DNA of 64,000 nt from Streptosporangium sandarakinum (GCF_013409935.1 NZ_JACCCO010000001.1:2170001-2234000), one strand, 5' to 3'. Shown: positions 27,701-37,091, counted from the first letter of the stretch. The notes: generated by a model from the sequence alone, not told the origin. Translations and numbers: made by a program.

Positions 27701-29670
27701 AAGCCGTCGCTCTCCACCCGGCCGTGCCACAGCGCCTCGAACGCGTCCTGGAACAGCCGCTTGAACTCGTCGCGGTCCACCTCCTGCGAGGGGGTGTAGC
27801 GCAGGCCGAAGTCGTAGATCCAGGCGTCCTTGGTGTCGGGGTCGTTGTCGCGGTCGATCTCGTACGGCCGCTCGTCGACCACCTCGACGCCCATGCGCTG
27901 CAGCAGCGGCAGCACCTGCGACAGGGAGACGGGGGCGCCGATCCGGTAGATCTTGAACCGGCGCTCGCCCTCGGCGGCGTCGTAGGGCTCGTAGAGGTTC
28001 ATCCCCAGCTCGTCGGACGACTCCGCGAGCTCCTCCAGGCGGCGCAGGTCGGCGACGGCCATCCGCGGCGGGAAGTCGGCCTTGTACCCCTCGGGGAACG
28101 CCGTGGCGTAGCGGCGCACGAGGCCGGGGGCCTCCTCCTCGGAACTCAGCTCGACGATCGCGGCGGCGAGGTCGTCGTCCCAGGAGCGGGTGGCCGCGGC
28201 GAGCTTGGCCTCCAGCTCCTCGACGTTCACCGTGTCGGCGCTCAGCGGCCGGCCGCGCTCACCGCGGACCACCACGTGCAGCCGGGCGAGGGCCGACTCG
28301 CCGATCATGGCGCTGTAGTCGAGCGAGGTGCCACCGATCGCCTTGAGCAGGAGGTTCTGCAGCTTGACGCGGATCTTGGTGGTGTAGCGGTCGCGCGGCA
28401 GGTAGATCAGACAGGAGATGTAGCGGCCGTAGTCGTCGGGGCGCAGGAAGAGCCTGACCTGCTTGCGCTCGCGGAGCCTGAGCACGCCGAGCGCGATGGG
28501 CAGCAGCTGCTCCACCGAGGTCTGGAAGAGCTCGTCGCGGGGGAAGGTCTCCAGGATCTCGATGAGGTCCTTGCCGTCGTGGCTGTCGGCGGTGAACCCG
28601 GCCAGGTCGAGGACCTCGGCCAGCTTGCGCCGGAGCACCGGGATGCGGGAGATCGACTCGCTGTAGGCCACGTGGGTGAACAGGCCGAGGAAGCGCCGCT
28701 CGCCGACGACCTCCCCGGCGGCGTCGAACATCTTGACGCCGACGTAGTCAAGGTAGGCCGGGCGGTGCACGGTGGCGCGGGTGTTGGCCTTGGTGATGAT
28801 CATCATCTGCTGCCGGTCGCGGGCCTTCGCGCGCAGCTCGGGGGTGAGGGCGGCGAAGCTCTCCGAGCCCGACTTGTCGTGGCGCAGGATGCCGAGACCG
28901 GTGCCGGGGACCTGGCGCAGGCTGTCGCCGTCCTCGCCCTCCTCCAGGCGGTACTCGCGGTAGCCGAGGAACGTGAAGTGGCCGTCGGCCAGCCAGCGCA
29001 TCAGCTCCAGGCTGTCCTCGGCCTCGGCCGGTTCCAGCGGCGGCGGGTTGAGCGAGACGTCCTCGGCGGTCTGCACGGCCAGGGCCCGCATCTTGACGAA
29101 GTCCTCGACGGCGAAGCGCACGTCGGACAGGATCCGCTGCAGGTCGTCCTCAAGCGCCTTGAGGGCCGCGGCGTCGGCCTGGCGGTCGACCTCGAAGTGC
29201 ATCCAGGACTCGACGAGCATCTGCCCCGTCGTGTCGTCCTCGCCGCGGCCGAGCAGCCTGCCGGTCATGTCCCTGCGCACCCGCATCTGGGGGTGGACGA
29301 CCAGGTGGACGCCGATCTCGTGGCGGTCGAGCTCCATCGTCACCGAGTCGACCAGGAAGGGCATGTCGTCGGTGACCACCTCGATGACCGAGCATCCGGG
29401 GTCCCAGCCGTGCTCCTCCAGCGTGGGGTTGTAGGCCCGCACCAGCGCGCGGCCCTGGGGGCGCTGCTCGGCGAGCTGCCGCTGGGCCATCGCCGGGCCG
29501 TAGACGTCGACCGGGTCGCGGCTCAGCAGGTCCTCGGGGGCGACATGCCGGTAGTACAGCCGCAGATAGGCGAGGGCCTCCTCGGCGCCCACGTGCTCGC
29601 TACCCGGCGTGTGCGCGCACATCTCGGCGGCACTCCTGAGTAGCTCGTCCTTGGCCTCGTTGAGCGGCAT
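24793..29670 (-). CDS. gdh: NAD-specific glutamate dehydrogenase, large (180-kDa) class
   Basis: The 1625-residue protein is the size of the GDH_180 class. I prefer the ATG at 29670, which has AAAGGAG upstream. An in-frame ATG at 29703 has no site. The amino half (to about 700) carries ACT-like regulatory segments. The catalytic region contains [19 protein letters not shown], then [14 protein letters not shown] and [19 protein letters not shown], with the NAD fold around [16 protein letters not shown] long carboxyl helical part follows. The enzyme oxidises glutamate to 2-oxoglutarate and ammonia, feeding the TCA cycle. In mycobacteria this class is controlled by GarA. Whether GarA acts here cannot be read from this window. 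Confidence 0.97.
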   Translation of the reverse strand: MPLNEAKDELLRSAAEMCAHTPGSEHVGAEEALAYLRLYYRHVAPEDLLSRDPVDVYGPAMAQRQLAEQRPQGRALVRAYNPTLEEHGWDPGCSVIEVVTDDMPFLVDSVTMELDRHEIGVHLVVHPQMRVRRDMTGRLLGRGEDDTTGQMLVESWMHFEVDRQADAAALKALEDDLQRILSDVRFAVEDFVKMRALAVQTAEDVSLNPPPLEPAEAEDSLELMRWLADGHFTFLGYREYRLEEGEDGDSLRQVPGTGLGILRHDKSGSESFAALTPELRAKARDRQQMMIITKANTRATVHRPAYLDYVGVKMFDAAGEVVGERRFLGLFTHVAYSESISRIPVLRRKLAEVLDLAGFTADSHDGKDLIEILETFPRDELFQTSVEQLLPIALGVLRLRERKQVRLFLRPDDYGRYISCLIYLPRDRYTTKIRVKLQNLLLKAIGGTSLDYSAMIGESALARLHVVVRGERGRPLSADTVNVEELEAKLAAATRSWDDDLAAAIVELSSEEEAPGLVRRYATAFPEGYKADFPPRMAVADLRRLEELAESSDELGMNLYEPYDAAEGERRFKIYRIGAPVSLSQVLPLLQRMGVEVVDERPYEIDRDNDPDTKDAWIYDFGLRYTPSQEVDRDEFKRLFQDAFEALWHGRVESDGFNALVLAAGLTWRQAEILRVYAKYLRQAGTTFSQHYIEQVLLGNVRVARLLVRYFEARLDPRRAEDVRDELQAALHEEILGALEDVASLDEDRILRAYLEMIGATLRTNCFQTVDGQRKPYISLKLDSPSISVLPLPRPKFEVFVYSPRVEGVHLRFGKVARGGLRWSDRMEDFRTEVLGLVKAQMVKNTVIVPTGSKGGFVVKNPPKSGGREEVLAEGIACYRMFISGLLDITDNLVDGRVVPPADVVRHDEDDTYLVVAADKGTAKFSDIANEVAKDYGFWLGDAFASGGSIGYDHKGMGITARGAWESVKYHFRTIGVDVQSTDFTVAGIGDMSGDVFGNGMLLSQHIRLVAAFDHRHVFVDPDPDAARGYAERARLFALPRSSWADYDASLISKGGGVWPRTAKSIPVSPQMRAALDLADEVTSLAPNDLISAILRAPVDLLWNGGIGTYVKASSESHADVGDKANDALRVDAAELRCKVIGEGGNLGFTQLARIEFALNGGLVNTDFIDNSAGVDTSDHEVNIKILLDRAVRDGELTDKQRDQIFLDMTDEVAELVLRDNYDQNVVLAAARAQAPEMLHIHARQLRRLERAGLLNRELEFLPSDKTIAERRQAGLGLSAPEFSVLLSYTKLVTDAEILASDLPDDPYLASWLVSYFPSALRERMRPHMDAHPLRREIITTCVVNDMINSSGTTFMFRLGEESGASAPDIARAYLVTREVFDLPSFWRQVEELDNKVDTATQIAMELEARKLAERGTRWLLGNRRAPLDLASTVDFFAKGMNGLLPHLPKLLTGSDLSAFEERRDSFIARGVPEELAERVASMVPAYSTFDLVEVASQLGRPVGEVAEVYFDLADRLQLAGLRERVIALPRDNRWNSMARAALRDDLYAAHASLTRDVLAHSTPGLSPEERLAHWTEANAAAVARARQTLSEIWESDNFDLATLSVALRAIRALVATVNLPLREV

Positions 29671-29715
29671 GTCGCTCTCACTCCTTTGTGAGGGGTTTTC
29701 CATAGTTGGAGGGAT

Positions 29716-29733
29716 CTACGGCTTAATCCGTAG
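29716..29733. promoter_or_regulatory. Perfect inverted repeat upstream of glutamate dehydrogenase
   Basis: CTACGG (29716-29721) and CCGTAG (29728-29733) flank CTTAAT. The dyad is centred about 55 bases upstream of the chosen gdh start. In a GC-rich genome an AT-rich centre with exact arms is unusual and suggests an operator. Its regulator is unknown. Confidence 0.45.
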
Positions 29734-30633
29734 TTCCCCGGGTCGGAGGAAGTAATACGAAAGCCGCGGTTCTCCCGGCGGCGGGTCTCCCGCCGCTCGG
29801 CCCGCATCCGGGCACGCCGTACCCGCCCGGCCCGCACCCGGGCATCCCGCGCCCGTACGGCCGGCGCCCGGCGCGGACGGGAGCGGAAGCGGAGTGCGGC
29901 GCGGTGTCCCCGCGGTGGAGCGGGCGGCCGGGCCATCGTGGCCGTCGTGATCGGCGTGGCCGTCGTGGTCGGCTCGGCCGGCGACCGGTCGCCGCGGATC
30001 GTCGGAGCCTGGCGCGTCGTGGGCCCCGCGGCTCCCCGCCGTCGTCGGCGTGGAAGCCGCCGTCGCCGGGGCGGGACCGGCGGTCCCGTGGTGCGGGAGG
30101 GACGGTCCCCGCCGAATGGGGGCGGTGAGGAAAGCATCGCACAGGGTGGCCTGGATGAGGCGGCGACACCGCGCCCCCCGCCCACCGAAACTCCGCCCAC
30201 CGGGCATGGCCCGCGGCACAACACCTCCAGCGGCCACGTGTTCCGGTCCCCGTTGACCAGAACATGCCGCCGCCCTGCATATCACCCGAAAAGCCAGGAA
30301 ACGTCAACGTGGCGTCGATGCTCCGGCGGGCCGCCGCAGCGGTCCGGCCGGACGCCGGGGGGTGCCTCGTGCGGTCCGGGCGGCGGGGAAGCCCCCGCTC
30401 TCTCCCCATGGTAGGGCCCCGGGCGGGTGTCTTCGCGAGGTTCGCGCATCACCGGCGACCCGGGCCGGCCCTCACCGCTCCGGCAGGCCGTCCCGCCGGC
30501 CGTACGGCGTGGCGGAACCCCCGGGGCGGCCCGCCCGCGACAGGCCGTACGGCGTGGCAGGGCGGATCGCGAGGGCCGGGGGTCCGCCGAAAACGGGTGG
30601 ATCGCCACCCGTCCGGGTTGGCACCATCGGGAA
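29734..30633. other. Gene-poor 0.9-kb stretch
   Basis: No frame in this region combines a ribosome binding site, biased third positions and a protein-like composition. Open frames exist on both strands, but they translate to Arg/Pro/Gly/His low-complexity sequence. The part at 29930-30000 has short repeats of GGCCGTCGTG and GTGATCGGCGTGG type. It may hold the gdh promoter, a decayed gene or a small RNA, none of which I can support. Confidence 0.5.
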
Positions 30634-31284
30634 ATGCGCAACTGGCCCCTTTTCGGACTGCGGGTGACCACCCCTCGCCTGGAGCTGCGGTTCCCGTCCC
30701 TCGACGACCTGGACGCCCTGGCCGGCCTCGCCGCCGAAGGCGTCCACGACCCCGGGGTCATGCCGTTCCTCTTCGCGTGGACCGACGCCGAGCCCGGCGA
30801 GCGGGCGCGGAGCACCGTCGCCTTCCACTTCCGGCAGTGGGGCGCGTGGACTCCGGAGAAGTGGAGCTGCTCCTTCGTCACCGTCGTGGACGGGGAGGTC
30901 GTCGGCACCCAGGAGATCGGCGCCACCGACTTCGCCGTCACCCGGCAGGTCGACACCGGCTCCTGGATCGGCCGCCGGTTCCAGGGGCGGGGCATCGGCA
31001 CCGAGATGCGCGCCGCCGTGCTGCACCTGGCCTTCGCGGGCCTCGGCGCCGGCCACGCCCTCTCGGGCGCGTTCGCCGACAACCTCGCCTCGCTCGGGGT
31101 CTCCCGCAAGCTCGGCTACGTCCCCGACGGCGTGGAGATCCGCAGCCGCAGAGGCGAGGCCGCCGAACTCCGCCGGCTGCGCCTGGCCCGCGACGCCTGG
31201 ACCGCCCGGGACGACATCGCCATCCACGGCCTGGAGCCCTGCCTGCCGCTGTTCGGTGCCGACCGTACGGCGGAGAGCCGCTGA
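30634..31284 (+). CDS. GNAT-family N-acetyltransferase (RimJ/RimL type)
   Basis: The ATG at 30634 gives 216 residues. The family layout is complete: amino strand TTPRLELRFPSLDDL, the CoA pyrophosphate loop IGRRFQGRGIGTEMRAAVL and the carboxyl motif FADNLASLGVSRKLGYVPDGV. Such cytosolic enzymes acetylate (or occasionally succinylate) amino groups of proteins, polyamines or antibiotics, and the substrate is not evident. The gene is alone on the plus strand after the gene-poor stretch and ends at a strong hairpin shared with the convergent ligase gene. The frame is open further upstream, but that segment is low-complexity, so I take this start. No strong ribosome site is seen. Confidence 0.88.
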   Translation: MRNWPLFGLRVTTPRLELRFPSLDDLDALAGLAAEGVHDPGVMPFLFAWTDAEPGERARSTVAFHFRQWGAWTPEKWSCSFVTVVDGEVVGTQEIGATDFAVTRQVDTGSWIGRRFQGRGIGTEMRAAVLHLAFAGLGAGHALSGAFADNLASLGVSRKLGYVPDGVEIRSRRGEAAELRRLRLARDAWTARDDIAIHGLEPCLPLFGADRTAESR

Positions 31285-31401
31285 CCGCCCCGAACGTGGT
31301 CTCGGCCCGCCGTCCCCTCCGGCGAAGAAGGCCAGGCCGTCCGGCTCCGGATCGCGGCCGGGAAGACGGCCCGGAGTCATCGCCTTCCGTGGCGGGCGGA
31401 C

Positions 31402-31436
31402 CACTGAGGCACGGCTCGCCGAGCCGTGCCTCAGTG
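31402..31436. terminator. Bidirectional terminator hairpin
   Basis: CACTGAGGCACGGCTCG (31402-31418) and CGAGCCGTGCCTCAGTG (31420-31436) are exact inverse complements. It lies between the convergent acetyltransferase and acetoacetyl-CoA synthetase genes, 7 bases before the stop of the latter. Confidence 0.9.
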
Positions 31437-31443
31437 ATCCGCG

Positions 31444-33426
31444 TCAGTCCTCGTTCGGCGTGAAGTGCGAGAGCACCTCCGGGTTGGCCATGGCGTCGAG
31501 GTTGGCGGCCTTCTCGGCGGGGACGCCGAGAAGGATCTTGCGCACCGGCACCTCCAGCTTCTTGCCGCTGAGCGTGCGCGGGATGCCCGGGACCTCGATG
31601 ACCTCGTTCGGCACGTGCCGCGGGGACAGCTCCTCACGCAGCGCCGTGCGCAGCCTGGCCAGCAGGTCGCCGGACAGCTCGGCCCCCTCGGCCATGGTGA
31701 CGTACAGCAGCAGCCGGCCGTCCTGGCCGAGCTGGCCGGTGTCGATCACCAGGCTGTCGGCGATCTCGGTGAAGCGCTCCACCACCCGGTAGAACTCGCT
31801 GGTGCCCATCCGCACGCCGCCCCGGTTGAGGGTGGAGTCGGAGCGGCCGTAGATCACGCAGCCGCCATCCGGCAGGATCTTGATCCAGTCGCCGTGCCGC
31901 CAGACGCCGGGGTAGTCGGCGAAGTAGCTCTCCCGGTAGCGGGCGCCGTCCGGGTCGTTCCAGAACATGACCGGCATCGAGGGCATCGGCGCGGTCAGCA
32001 CCAGCTCGCCCACCTCGCCGATCACCGGCCGGCCCGACGGGTCGAACGCCTCCACCTTCGCGCCCAGGCAGCGGCACGGGATGACGCCCGCGCGGACCGG
32101 CAGCAGCGGGACCGCGCCGACGAAGCCGGTGCAGACGTCGGTGCCCCCGGAGAACGAGCCGAGCTGGACCGCGGGCAGCGCCTCGGCGATCCAGGCGAAC
32201 CCCTCCGGCGGCAGCGGCGAACCGGTGGAGCCCACGCCGCGCAGCGCCTCCAGCCCCTCCGGCCGCACCCCCTCCTTCATCGAGGTCACGATGTACGGCG
32301 CGCCGACGCCGAAGTACGTCACCCCCTCCTCGGCGGCCAGCCGCCACAGCGCGTCGGTGCCCGGGTGGGCGGCCGACCCGTCGTAGAGCACCACCGTCGC
32401 GCCGACCAGCAGGCCGCCGACGAGGTAGTTCCACATCATCCAGCCGGTGGTGGTGTACCAGAAGAAGACGTCGCCCTCGCCCAGGTCCTGGTGGAAGGAG
32501 AGCGCCTTGAGGTGCTCCAGCACCACGCCGCCGTGGCCGTGCACGATCGGCTTGGGCAGGCCGGTCGTACCGGAGGAGTAGACGATCCACAGCGGGTGGC
32601 CGAACGGCACCGGCTCGAAGTCGAGCGGCCCCTCGGCGGCCCGCAGCTCCGCCCAGTCGATCACCCGCCCGCCGTCCCCGGCGGCGCCGGCCGTCCCCTC
32701 ACCGGACGCTTCGGTCGAGGGCGTCCCGGCTCCGGCGGGCGCGCCCGGGGAGGGGACGCGCACCCGGGCGACCAGGGTCGGCAGCTTGGCCGCGATGTCC
32801 CGCACGACCTGGGAGCGGTCGAACCGCCTGCCGTTGTAGTGGTAGCCGTCCACCGCGATGAGCACCTTCGGCTCGATCTGGGTGAACCGGTCGATCACGC
32901 TGGAGGCCCCGAAGTCCGGGGAGCACGACGACCAGACGGCCCCCAGCGAGGCCGTGGCGAGGAAGGCGATCAGCGTCTCCGGCACGTTCGGCGCGTAGGC
33001 GGCGACCCGGTCGCCCCGGCCGACGCCCAGCGCGGCCAGGCCCGCGCGGACCCGCGCGACCTCACCGGCCAGCTCCCCCAGCGTGAGGGTCCGGCGCTCA
33101 CCGGTCTCGTCGCGCGCCACCACCGCGAGGCGGCCGGGGTCGGACGCGGCGCGGCGCAGCGCGTTGGCCGCGTAGTTCAGCGTCGAGCCGGCGAACCACT
33201 CCGCGCCGGGCATCGTCCCGGACAGCACGGGCCCGTCGCCGCGCTCGCCGGCCACCCCGAAGTAGTCCCAGACCGACGTCCAGAACCCGGCGGGGTCGTC
33301 CACCGACCACCGCCACAGGGAGTCGTAGTCGCCCGGCCGGCCGAGCCACTCCATGTAGCGGGTCACCTTGGCGTCTCTCACGACCTCCGGGGAGGGTTCC
33401 CAGAGCAGCGCACCTTCCTCAACCAT
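31444..33426 (-). CDS. Acetoacetyl-CoA synthetase (acetoacetate-CoA ligase)
   Basis: I take the ATG at 33426 (660 residues) because the typical start VEEGALLWEPSPEVV follows it. The frame runs 17 codons further. The amino end RYMEWLGRPGDYDSLWRWSVDDPAGFW is diagnostic for this subfamily of the acyl-adenylate enzymes. The ATP signature IVYSSGTTGLPKPIVHG, the motif FFWYTTTGWMMWN, the hinge YGRSDSTLNRGGVRMG and the terminal Lys motif RTLSGKKLEVPVRK are all present. It activates acetoacetate to acetoacetyl-CoA in the cytosol, salvaging ketone bodies or feeding polyester and isoprenoid routes. It is monocistronic, ending at a shared hairpin. Confidence 0.96.
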   Translation of the reverse strand: MVEEGALLWEPSPEVVRDAKVTRYMEWLGRPGDYDSLWRWSVDDPAGFWTSVWDYFGVAGERGDGPVLSGTMPGAEWFAGSTLNYAANALRRAASDPGRLAVVARDETGERRTLTLGELAGEVARVRAGLAALGVGRGDRVAAYAPNVPETLIAFLATASLGAVWSSCSPDFGASSVIDRFTQIEPKVLIAVDGYHYNGRRFDRSQVVRDIAAKLPTLVARVRVPSPGAPAGAGTPSTEASGEGTAGAAGDGGRVIDWAELRAAEGPLDFEPVPFGHPLWIVYSSGTTGLPKPIVHGHGGVVLEHLKALSFHQDLGEGDVFFWYTTTGWMMWNYLVGGLLVGATVVLYDGSAAHPGTDALWRLAAEEGVTYFGVGAPYIVTSMKEGVRPEGLEALRGVGSTGSPLPPEGFAWIAEALPAVQLGSFSGGTDVCTGFVGAVPLLPVRAGVIPCRCLGAKVEAFDPSGRPVIGEVGELVLTAPMPSMPVMFWNDPDGARYRESYFADYPGVWRHGDWIKILPDGGCVIYGRSDSTLNRGGVRMGTSEFYRVVERFTEIADSLVIDTGQLGQDGRLLLYVTMAEGAELSGDLLARLRTALREELSPRHVPNEVIEVPGIPRTLSGKKLEVPVRKILLGVPAEKAANLDAMANPEVLSHFTPNED

Positions 33427-33513
33427 GGTCCCCATCCTGTCGGCGGCCCGCCCGAATGTCATCCCCCGGGCGCACACACCGGCCGGGCACGGGGTGTGTT
33501 CCGGCCACGTGGC

Positions 33514-34365
33514 TCAGCCGCGCAGCCGCTCCACGGCGGCCCGCGCCGCGGCGCCGATCACCGCGTCGGCGCGGGGCTGGTTGTGGGCGGTGCCGTACGA
33601 GCGGGTGAAGACGGCGACGGCGTAACGCCCGCCGTCGGGATACTCCACCACGCCGGCCTCGTTGCGGATCGTGGGCAGCGTCCCGGTCTTGCCGCTGACC
33701 GCGACGTCGTCGTAGGGGAAGCCGGCCGCCAGGCGGTGCGGCCACACCTGCAGGCCGAGCAGCCTGCGCATCGCGGCGCACGACCGCGGCGAGGCCGCCT
33801 CGTCACGCCAGATCATGCCGAACAGCCGCGTCGTCTCGCGCGGGGTGCTGCGGTTGGTGCGCGCGGGGTCGAGCGCCCGCAGCCGTGCCAGCACGGCGGG
33901 GTCGGTGGGCATCTCCTCCTGCCCGGAGTCCTCGACGATGCTCGCGAACAGCCCGCGGCAGTCGTGCTCGACCCGTGTGCCGGTCAGCCCCAGACCGGCG
34001 AGCATGGTGTTGACCGCCGACAGCCCGACCCGGTCCATCAGCGTGTCGGCGGCGGTGTTGTCGCTGACCGCCATCATCAGGTAGGCCAGGTCGCGCAGGG
34101 ACATCGTCACGTCGTCGGACATCGCCGACACTCCGGTGGCCCCGGGGGTGTGGCGGTCCGCCATGACCGTGACCCGCTCGGCCGGGTCCAGCAGCCCCCG
34201 GTCCGCCTGCCGGAAGAACTCCACCAGCAGCGCCACCTTGAACATCGAGGCGGTGACCACGGCGTCGTCGGCGTCGTGGGCGACCTCGGCGCCGGTGTCG
34301 ACGTCCACGGCGTGCAGGAAGCCCGTCACCCCGGCGGAGCGGAAGAGGGTGCCGAGGCCGGTCAT
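33514..34365 (-). CDS. Class A beta-lactamase-like serine hydrolase without signal peptide
   Basis: The ATG at 34365 has AAGGAG 5 bases upstream and gives 283 residues. Active-site motifs are intact: S40-M-F-K43 (SxxK), S101-D-N103 (SDN) and SGKTGT near residue 228. The omega-loop Glu that activates water in class A enzymes is not obvious. The corresponding stretch reads LDPARTN, with Asp in place of Glu. The protein starts directly with the fold, with no signal or membrane segment, so as read it is cytosolic. It follows a LysR regulator by 53 bases on the same strand. It may hydrolyse beta-lactams inefficiently, or it may be a related esterase or peptidase. Confidence 0.88.
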   Translation of the reverse strand: MTGLGTLFRSAGVTGFLHAVDVDTGAEVAHDADDAVVTASMFKVALLVEFFRQADRGLLDPAERVTVMADRHTPGATGVSAMSDDVTMSLRDLAYLMMAVSDNTAADTLMDRVGLSAVNTMLAGLGLTGTRVEHDCRGLFASIVEDSGQEEMPTDPAVLARLRALDPARTNRSTPRETTRLFGMIWRDEAASPRSCAAMRRLLGLQVWPHRLAAGFPYDDVAVSGKTGTLPTIRNEAGVVEYPDGGRYAVAVFTRSYGTAHNQPRADAVIGAAARAAVERLRG

Positions 34366-34418
34366 CGAATCTCCTTGGGCGAGGGAAGCCCGGTCGCCGG
34401 GGCCGGGACGGGCGGAGG

Positions 34419-35339
34419 TCAAGCGAGGAACCCGGAGGCGGGGCGGGCCCGCACCCGCCGGGCCGGCGCCACTCCGTCGTCCGTCATCCCGGCGTTCTCC
34501 TTCAGCACTCGTACCGCCACCGCACCGAAGGCTACGGCAGCCTCCCCGGGCTCTCCGCGCCAGGCGGTGGAGACCTGCCAGGTCAGCGGGGTGCCCAGCA
34601 GCGGCCTCCAGCGCAGCCCGGGAAGGGCGACCTGCGGCCCGAAGGCGACGGCCGTGCCCGCCATGACCAGGCCGAGGGTCTGCGCCTCGTGGACCTCCTC
34701 GGGGACGAACCCGTGGCGGCGGCACTCGGTGAGCGTCTCCTCGTGCAGTCCGGGCTCGTGAGGGTAGAGCACGAGCCGCCGCCCCGCCAGGTCGGCCAGG
34801 TGCACCGACGCCGACGCCGTCAGCGGGTCGGACTCGGCCAGCACCACGCCGGGACGCTGGACGAGCACCGGGCCGAAGCGGAGGCCCGGCACGGCCACCG
34901 GGTGCCGGACCACGCCCACGTCGAGGGTGCCGTCGAGCAGCGCCGCGACCTGGTCGGCGCTCCACATCTCCGCCGGCGCCGGCCGTACGTCGGGGGCCCG
35001 CTCCCGGAACCCGGCGATGAGCGCCGCGATCACCGCCGACCCCAGGTCGGGCAGGACCCCCACCCGCAGCACCGCGCCCTCGCCGCGCCCGGCCAGCTCG
35101 CGCAGCCGCTCCACCCGCGACACGATCTCGCGTGCCTCGGGCAGCAGCATCCGCCCCTGCTCGGTCAGCCGCACCTGGCGGGCGGAGCGGTCGAACAGCC
35201 GCACGCCGAGCTCGTCCTCCAGTCGCCGGATGCGCTGGCTGAGCGGCGGCTGGGCCATGCCGAGCCTGATCGCCGCGTTGCCGAAGTGGAGTTCCTCGGC
35301 GACGACGGTGAAGTAGCGCAGATGGCGGACGATGTCCAT
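34419..35339 (-). CDS. LysR-family transcriptional regulator
   Basis: The 306-residue protein begins MDIVRHLRYFTVVAEELHF, with the winged helix-turn-helix AAIRLGMAQPPLSQRIRRLEDELGVRLFDR at residues 22-53, and has a periplasmic-binding-like effector domain (about 90-295). It heads a two-gene unit with the beta-lactamase-like gene and is divergent from the penicillin-binding-protein gene at 35446. That layout resembles the AmpR/AmpC arrangement, in which cell-wall fragments or beta-lactams are sensed. A TATGAT box lies 8 bases before the ATG and no ribosome site is visible, so the message may be leaderless. Confidence 0.92.
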   Translation of the reverse strand: MDIVRHLRYFTVVAEELHFGNAAIRLGMAQPPLSQRIRRLEDELGVRLFDRSARQVRLTEQGRMLLPEAREIVSRVERLRELAGRGEGAVLRVGVLPDLGSAVIAALIAGFRERAPDVRPAPAEMWSADQVAALLDGTLDVGVVRHPVAVPGLRFGPVLVQRPGVVLAESDPLTASASVHLADLAGRRLVLYPHEPGLHEETLTECRRHGFVPEEVHEAQTLGLVMAGTAVAFGPQVALPGLRWRPLLGTPLTWQVSTAWRGEPGEAAVAFGAVAVRVLKENAGMTDDGVAPARRVRARPASGFLA

Positions 35340-35445
35340 GAGCAGGGATCATATCGGTTTCGCTATAGATCAGCAGCGGATATCAATATTGGACATCGCT
35401 GGGACGCCTCTGGTCTCCTCGACCTGCGAGACAGGGGGACGAACC
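35340..35445. promoter_or_regulatory. Divergent control region between lysR and a penicillin-binding-protein gene
   Basis: These 106 bases are much richer in A and T than their surroundings. They contain TATAGAT (35364-35370, plus-strand -10-like), TATGAT on the minus strand (35355-35350), and inverted ATATC (35351-35355) and GATAT (35379-35383) half-sites. LysR proteins bind AT-rich dyads in such positions. One regulator could control both directions. Confidence 0.55.
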
Positions 35446-37011
35446 ATGAGGAACAAATACAGGTACGGCGCGGCCGCGGTCGCGCTGGCCGCCGCCGCGG
35501 CGGGCGCGGGCGTGTGGCTGCTGCGCACGCCGGGGTCGCCCGAGGACACCGCCCGGGACTTCCTCGCCGCCTGGACCCGGCAGGACTACCGGGCGATGCG
35601 GGCGCTGACCGTCGACCCGCCGGGTGACTTCGACCGCTGGTACACCCGCTTCCGGTCGGACCTGAAGATGTCGGGGGCCGCCTTCCGGGTCACCGGTGGC
35701 GACGACGCCGACGGCTCCGACGGCTCCGACGGCTCCGACGGCTCCACGGTCCGGTTCCGGGCGACGCTGGACGGCCCGGTGCGCTGGTCCTACGACGGGT
35801 CACTGCGGGTGGTCGAGCACGAGCGGGCCTGGCGGGTGCGGTGGACCCCGGCGGCGATCCACCCCCGCCTCGGCCCGGACCTGCGGATCAAGGCCGTGCC
35901 GTCCCGGCCCGAGCGGGCGCCGATCCTGGCCGCCGACGGCACCAGGATCGACACCCCCTCCGCGCCCGGCTCGGTGCAGCAGCTCGTCGAGGGGCTCGCC
36001 GGCAGGTACGCCGCCCGCCTCACCGGCTCCTCCGGCGGCCGGGTCGACCTGGTGCGGGACGCCGAACGGGTCACCACGCTCGCCACCGCGGGCGCGCGGC
36101 CGGGCCGGAAGCTGACCACCACGATCGACCTGCGGGTGCACCGCGCCGCCGCCGACGCCATGGACGGCGTGACCAAGCCCGCCTCGCTCGTCGCGCTGCG
36201 CCCCTCGACGGGGGAGGTCCTCGCGGTGGCCAACCAGCCCGGCGGGTTCAACCGGGCGCTGCTCGGCCACTACCCGCCCGGCTCCACCTTCAAGGTGGTC
36301 ACCGCCTCGGCCCTGGTCGCGGGCGGCATGACGGCCGATCAGCCGGTCGGCTGCCCCGCCGAGCGGAACATCGGCGGCTACGCCTTCCACAACGCCGGCT
36401 TCGAGGACTTCGGCACGGTGCCGCTGCGGGCGGCGTTCGCGCACTCGTGCAACACCACGTTCGGGTCGCTGAGCGTGGAACGGCTCGGCGCCGAGCGCCT
36501 GTCCTCGGTCGCGGCGAGCTTCGGTTTCGGCGGGCCGGTGGACCCGGGGGTGCCCGCCGTACGGGCGCAGTTCCCGGCCCCGAAGGACGACACCGACCTC
36601 GCCTCGGCCGCGATCGGGCAGGGCCGCGTCCTGACCAGCCCGCTGAACATGGCCACCGTCGCCGCCGCCATCGCCGACGGCTCCTGGCGCCCGCCCCGCC
36701 TCGTGGACGCCGCCCTGCTGCCGGCCGCCCAGCCGAGGAGGCTGGAGCCCGCGGTGGTGCGGGCGCTGCGCACGCTGATGCCCGCGGTGGTGACGGACGG
36801 CACCGCCAAGGGGGTCTCCTTCCCGTCCGGTACGGCGGGCAAGACCGGGACCGCGGAGTTCGGCTCGGGGAAGGAGCCGCCCACCCACTCCTGGTTCATC
36901 GGCTACCGCGGCGACCTGGCGTTCTCGGTGATCGTGGAGGGTGCCGGCGAGGGAGCGGCGGTGGCCGCCCCGATCGCCGCCCGGTTCCTCAACGGCCTCG
37001 CCTCGCCCTGA
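35446..37011 (+). CDS. Penicillin-binding protein, class B-like transpeptidase with NTF2-like domain
   Basis: The ATG at 35446 has AGGGGGAC upstream and gives 521 residues. An uncleaved amino helix (residues 6-25) anchors it outside the membrane. The NTF2-like MecA_N domain covers about 30-135 and includes a Gly-Ser-Asp repeat. The transpeptidase domain has a full active site: S280-T-F-K283, S334-C-N336 and K466-T-G. MecA-like class B enzymes cross-link peptidoglycan, and some have low affinity for beta-lactams. Divergent from a LysR gene and a beta-lactamase-like gene, it may belong to a beta-lactam response. The protein at 17889-19787 is its inactivated relative. Confidence 0.94.
   Translation: MRNKYRYGAAAVALAAAAAGAGVWLLRTPGSPEDTARDFLAAWTRQDYRAMRALTVDPPGDFDRWYTRFRSDLKMSGAAFRVTGGDDADGSDGSDGSDGSTVRFRATLDGPVRWSYDGSLRVVEHERAWRVRWTPAAIHPRLGPDLRIKAVPSRPERAPILAADGTRIDTPSAPGSVQQLVEGLAGRYAARLTGSSGGRVDLVRDAERVTTLATAGARPGRKLTTTIDLRVHRAAADAMDGVTKPASLVALRPSTGEVLAVANQPGGFNRALLGHYPPGSTFKVVTASALVAGGMTADQPVGCPAERNIGGYAFHNAGFEDFGTVPLRAAFAHSCNTTFGSLSVERLGAERLSSVAASFGFGGPVDPGVPAVRAQFPAPKDDTDLASAAIGQGRVLTSPLNMATVAAAIADGSWRPPRLVDAALLPAAQPRRLEPAVVRALRTLMPAVVTDGTAKGVSFPSGTAGKTGTAEFGSGKEPPTHSWFIGYRGDLAFSVIVEGAGEGAAVAAPIAARFLNGLASP
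35710..35745 (+). repeat. Four perfect copies of a 9-bp coding repeat
   Basis: GACGGCTCC is repeated four times in tandem and encodes Asp-Gly-Ser units in the NTF2-like domain of the penicillin-binding protein. Copy number is likely to vary between strains without breaking the frame. Confidence 0.85.
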
Positions 37012-37091
37012 GCCGGGCCGCCGGGCCGGGGTTCCGGGTGGCGGGCCGCCGACCGGCTCCGATCACGGATCCGGCGTTCCGGGCCGCCGGG

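Noticed and set aside
24949-29643. Plus-strand frame of 1564 codons opposite glutamate dehydrogenase
   Set aside because: Same effect. The minus frame contains the conserved GDH motifs and this one only Leu/Val/Gly/Asp-rich filler.
29723-30409. Minus-strand 228-codon frame in the gene-poor region
   Set aside because: Gly/Pro/Arg repeats such as GCGPGGYGVPG look collagen-like, but several frames overlap here equally well and none has a ribosome site or conserved domain.
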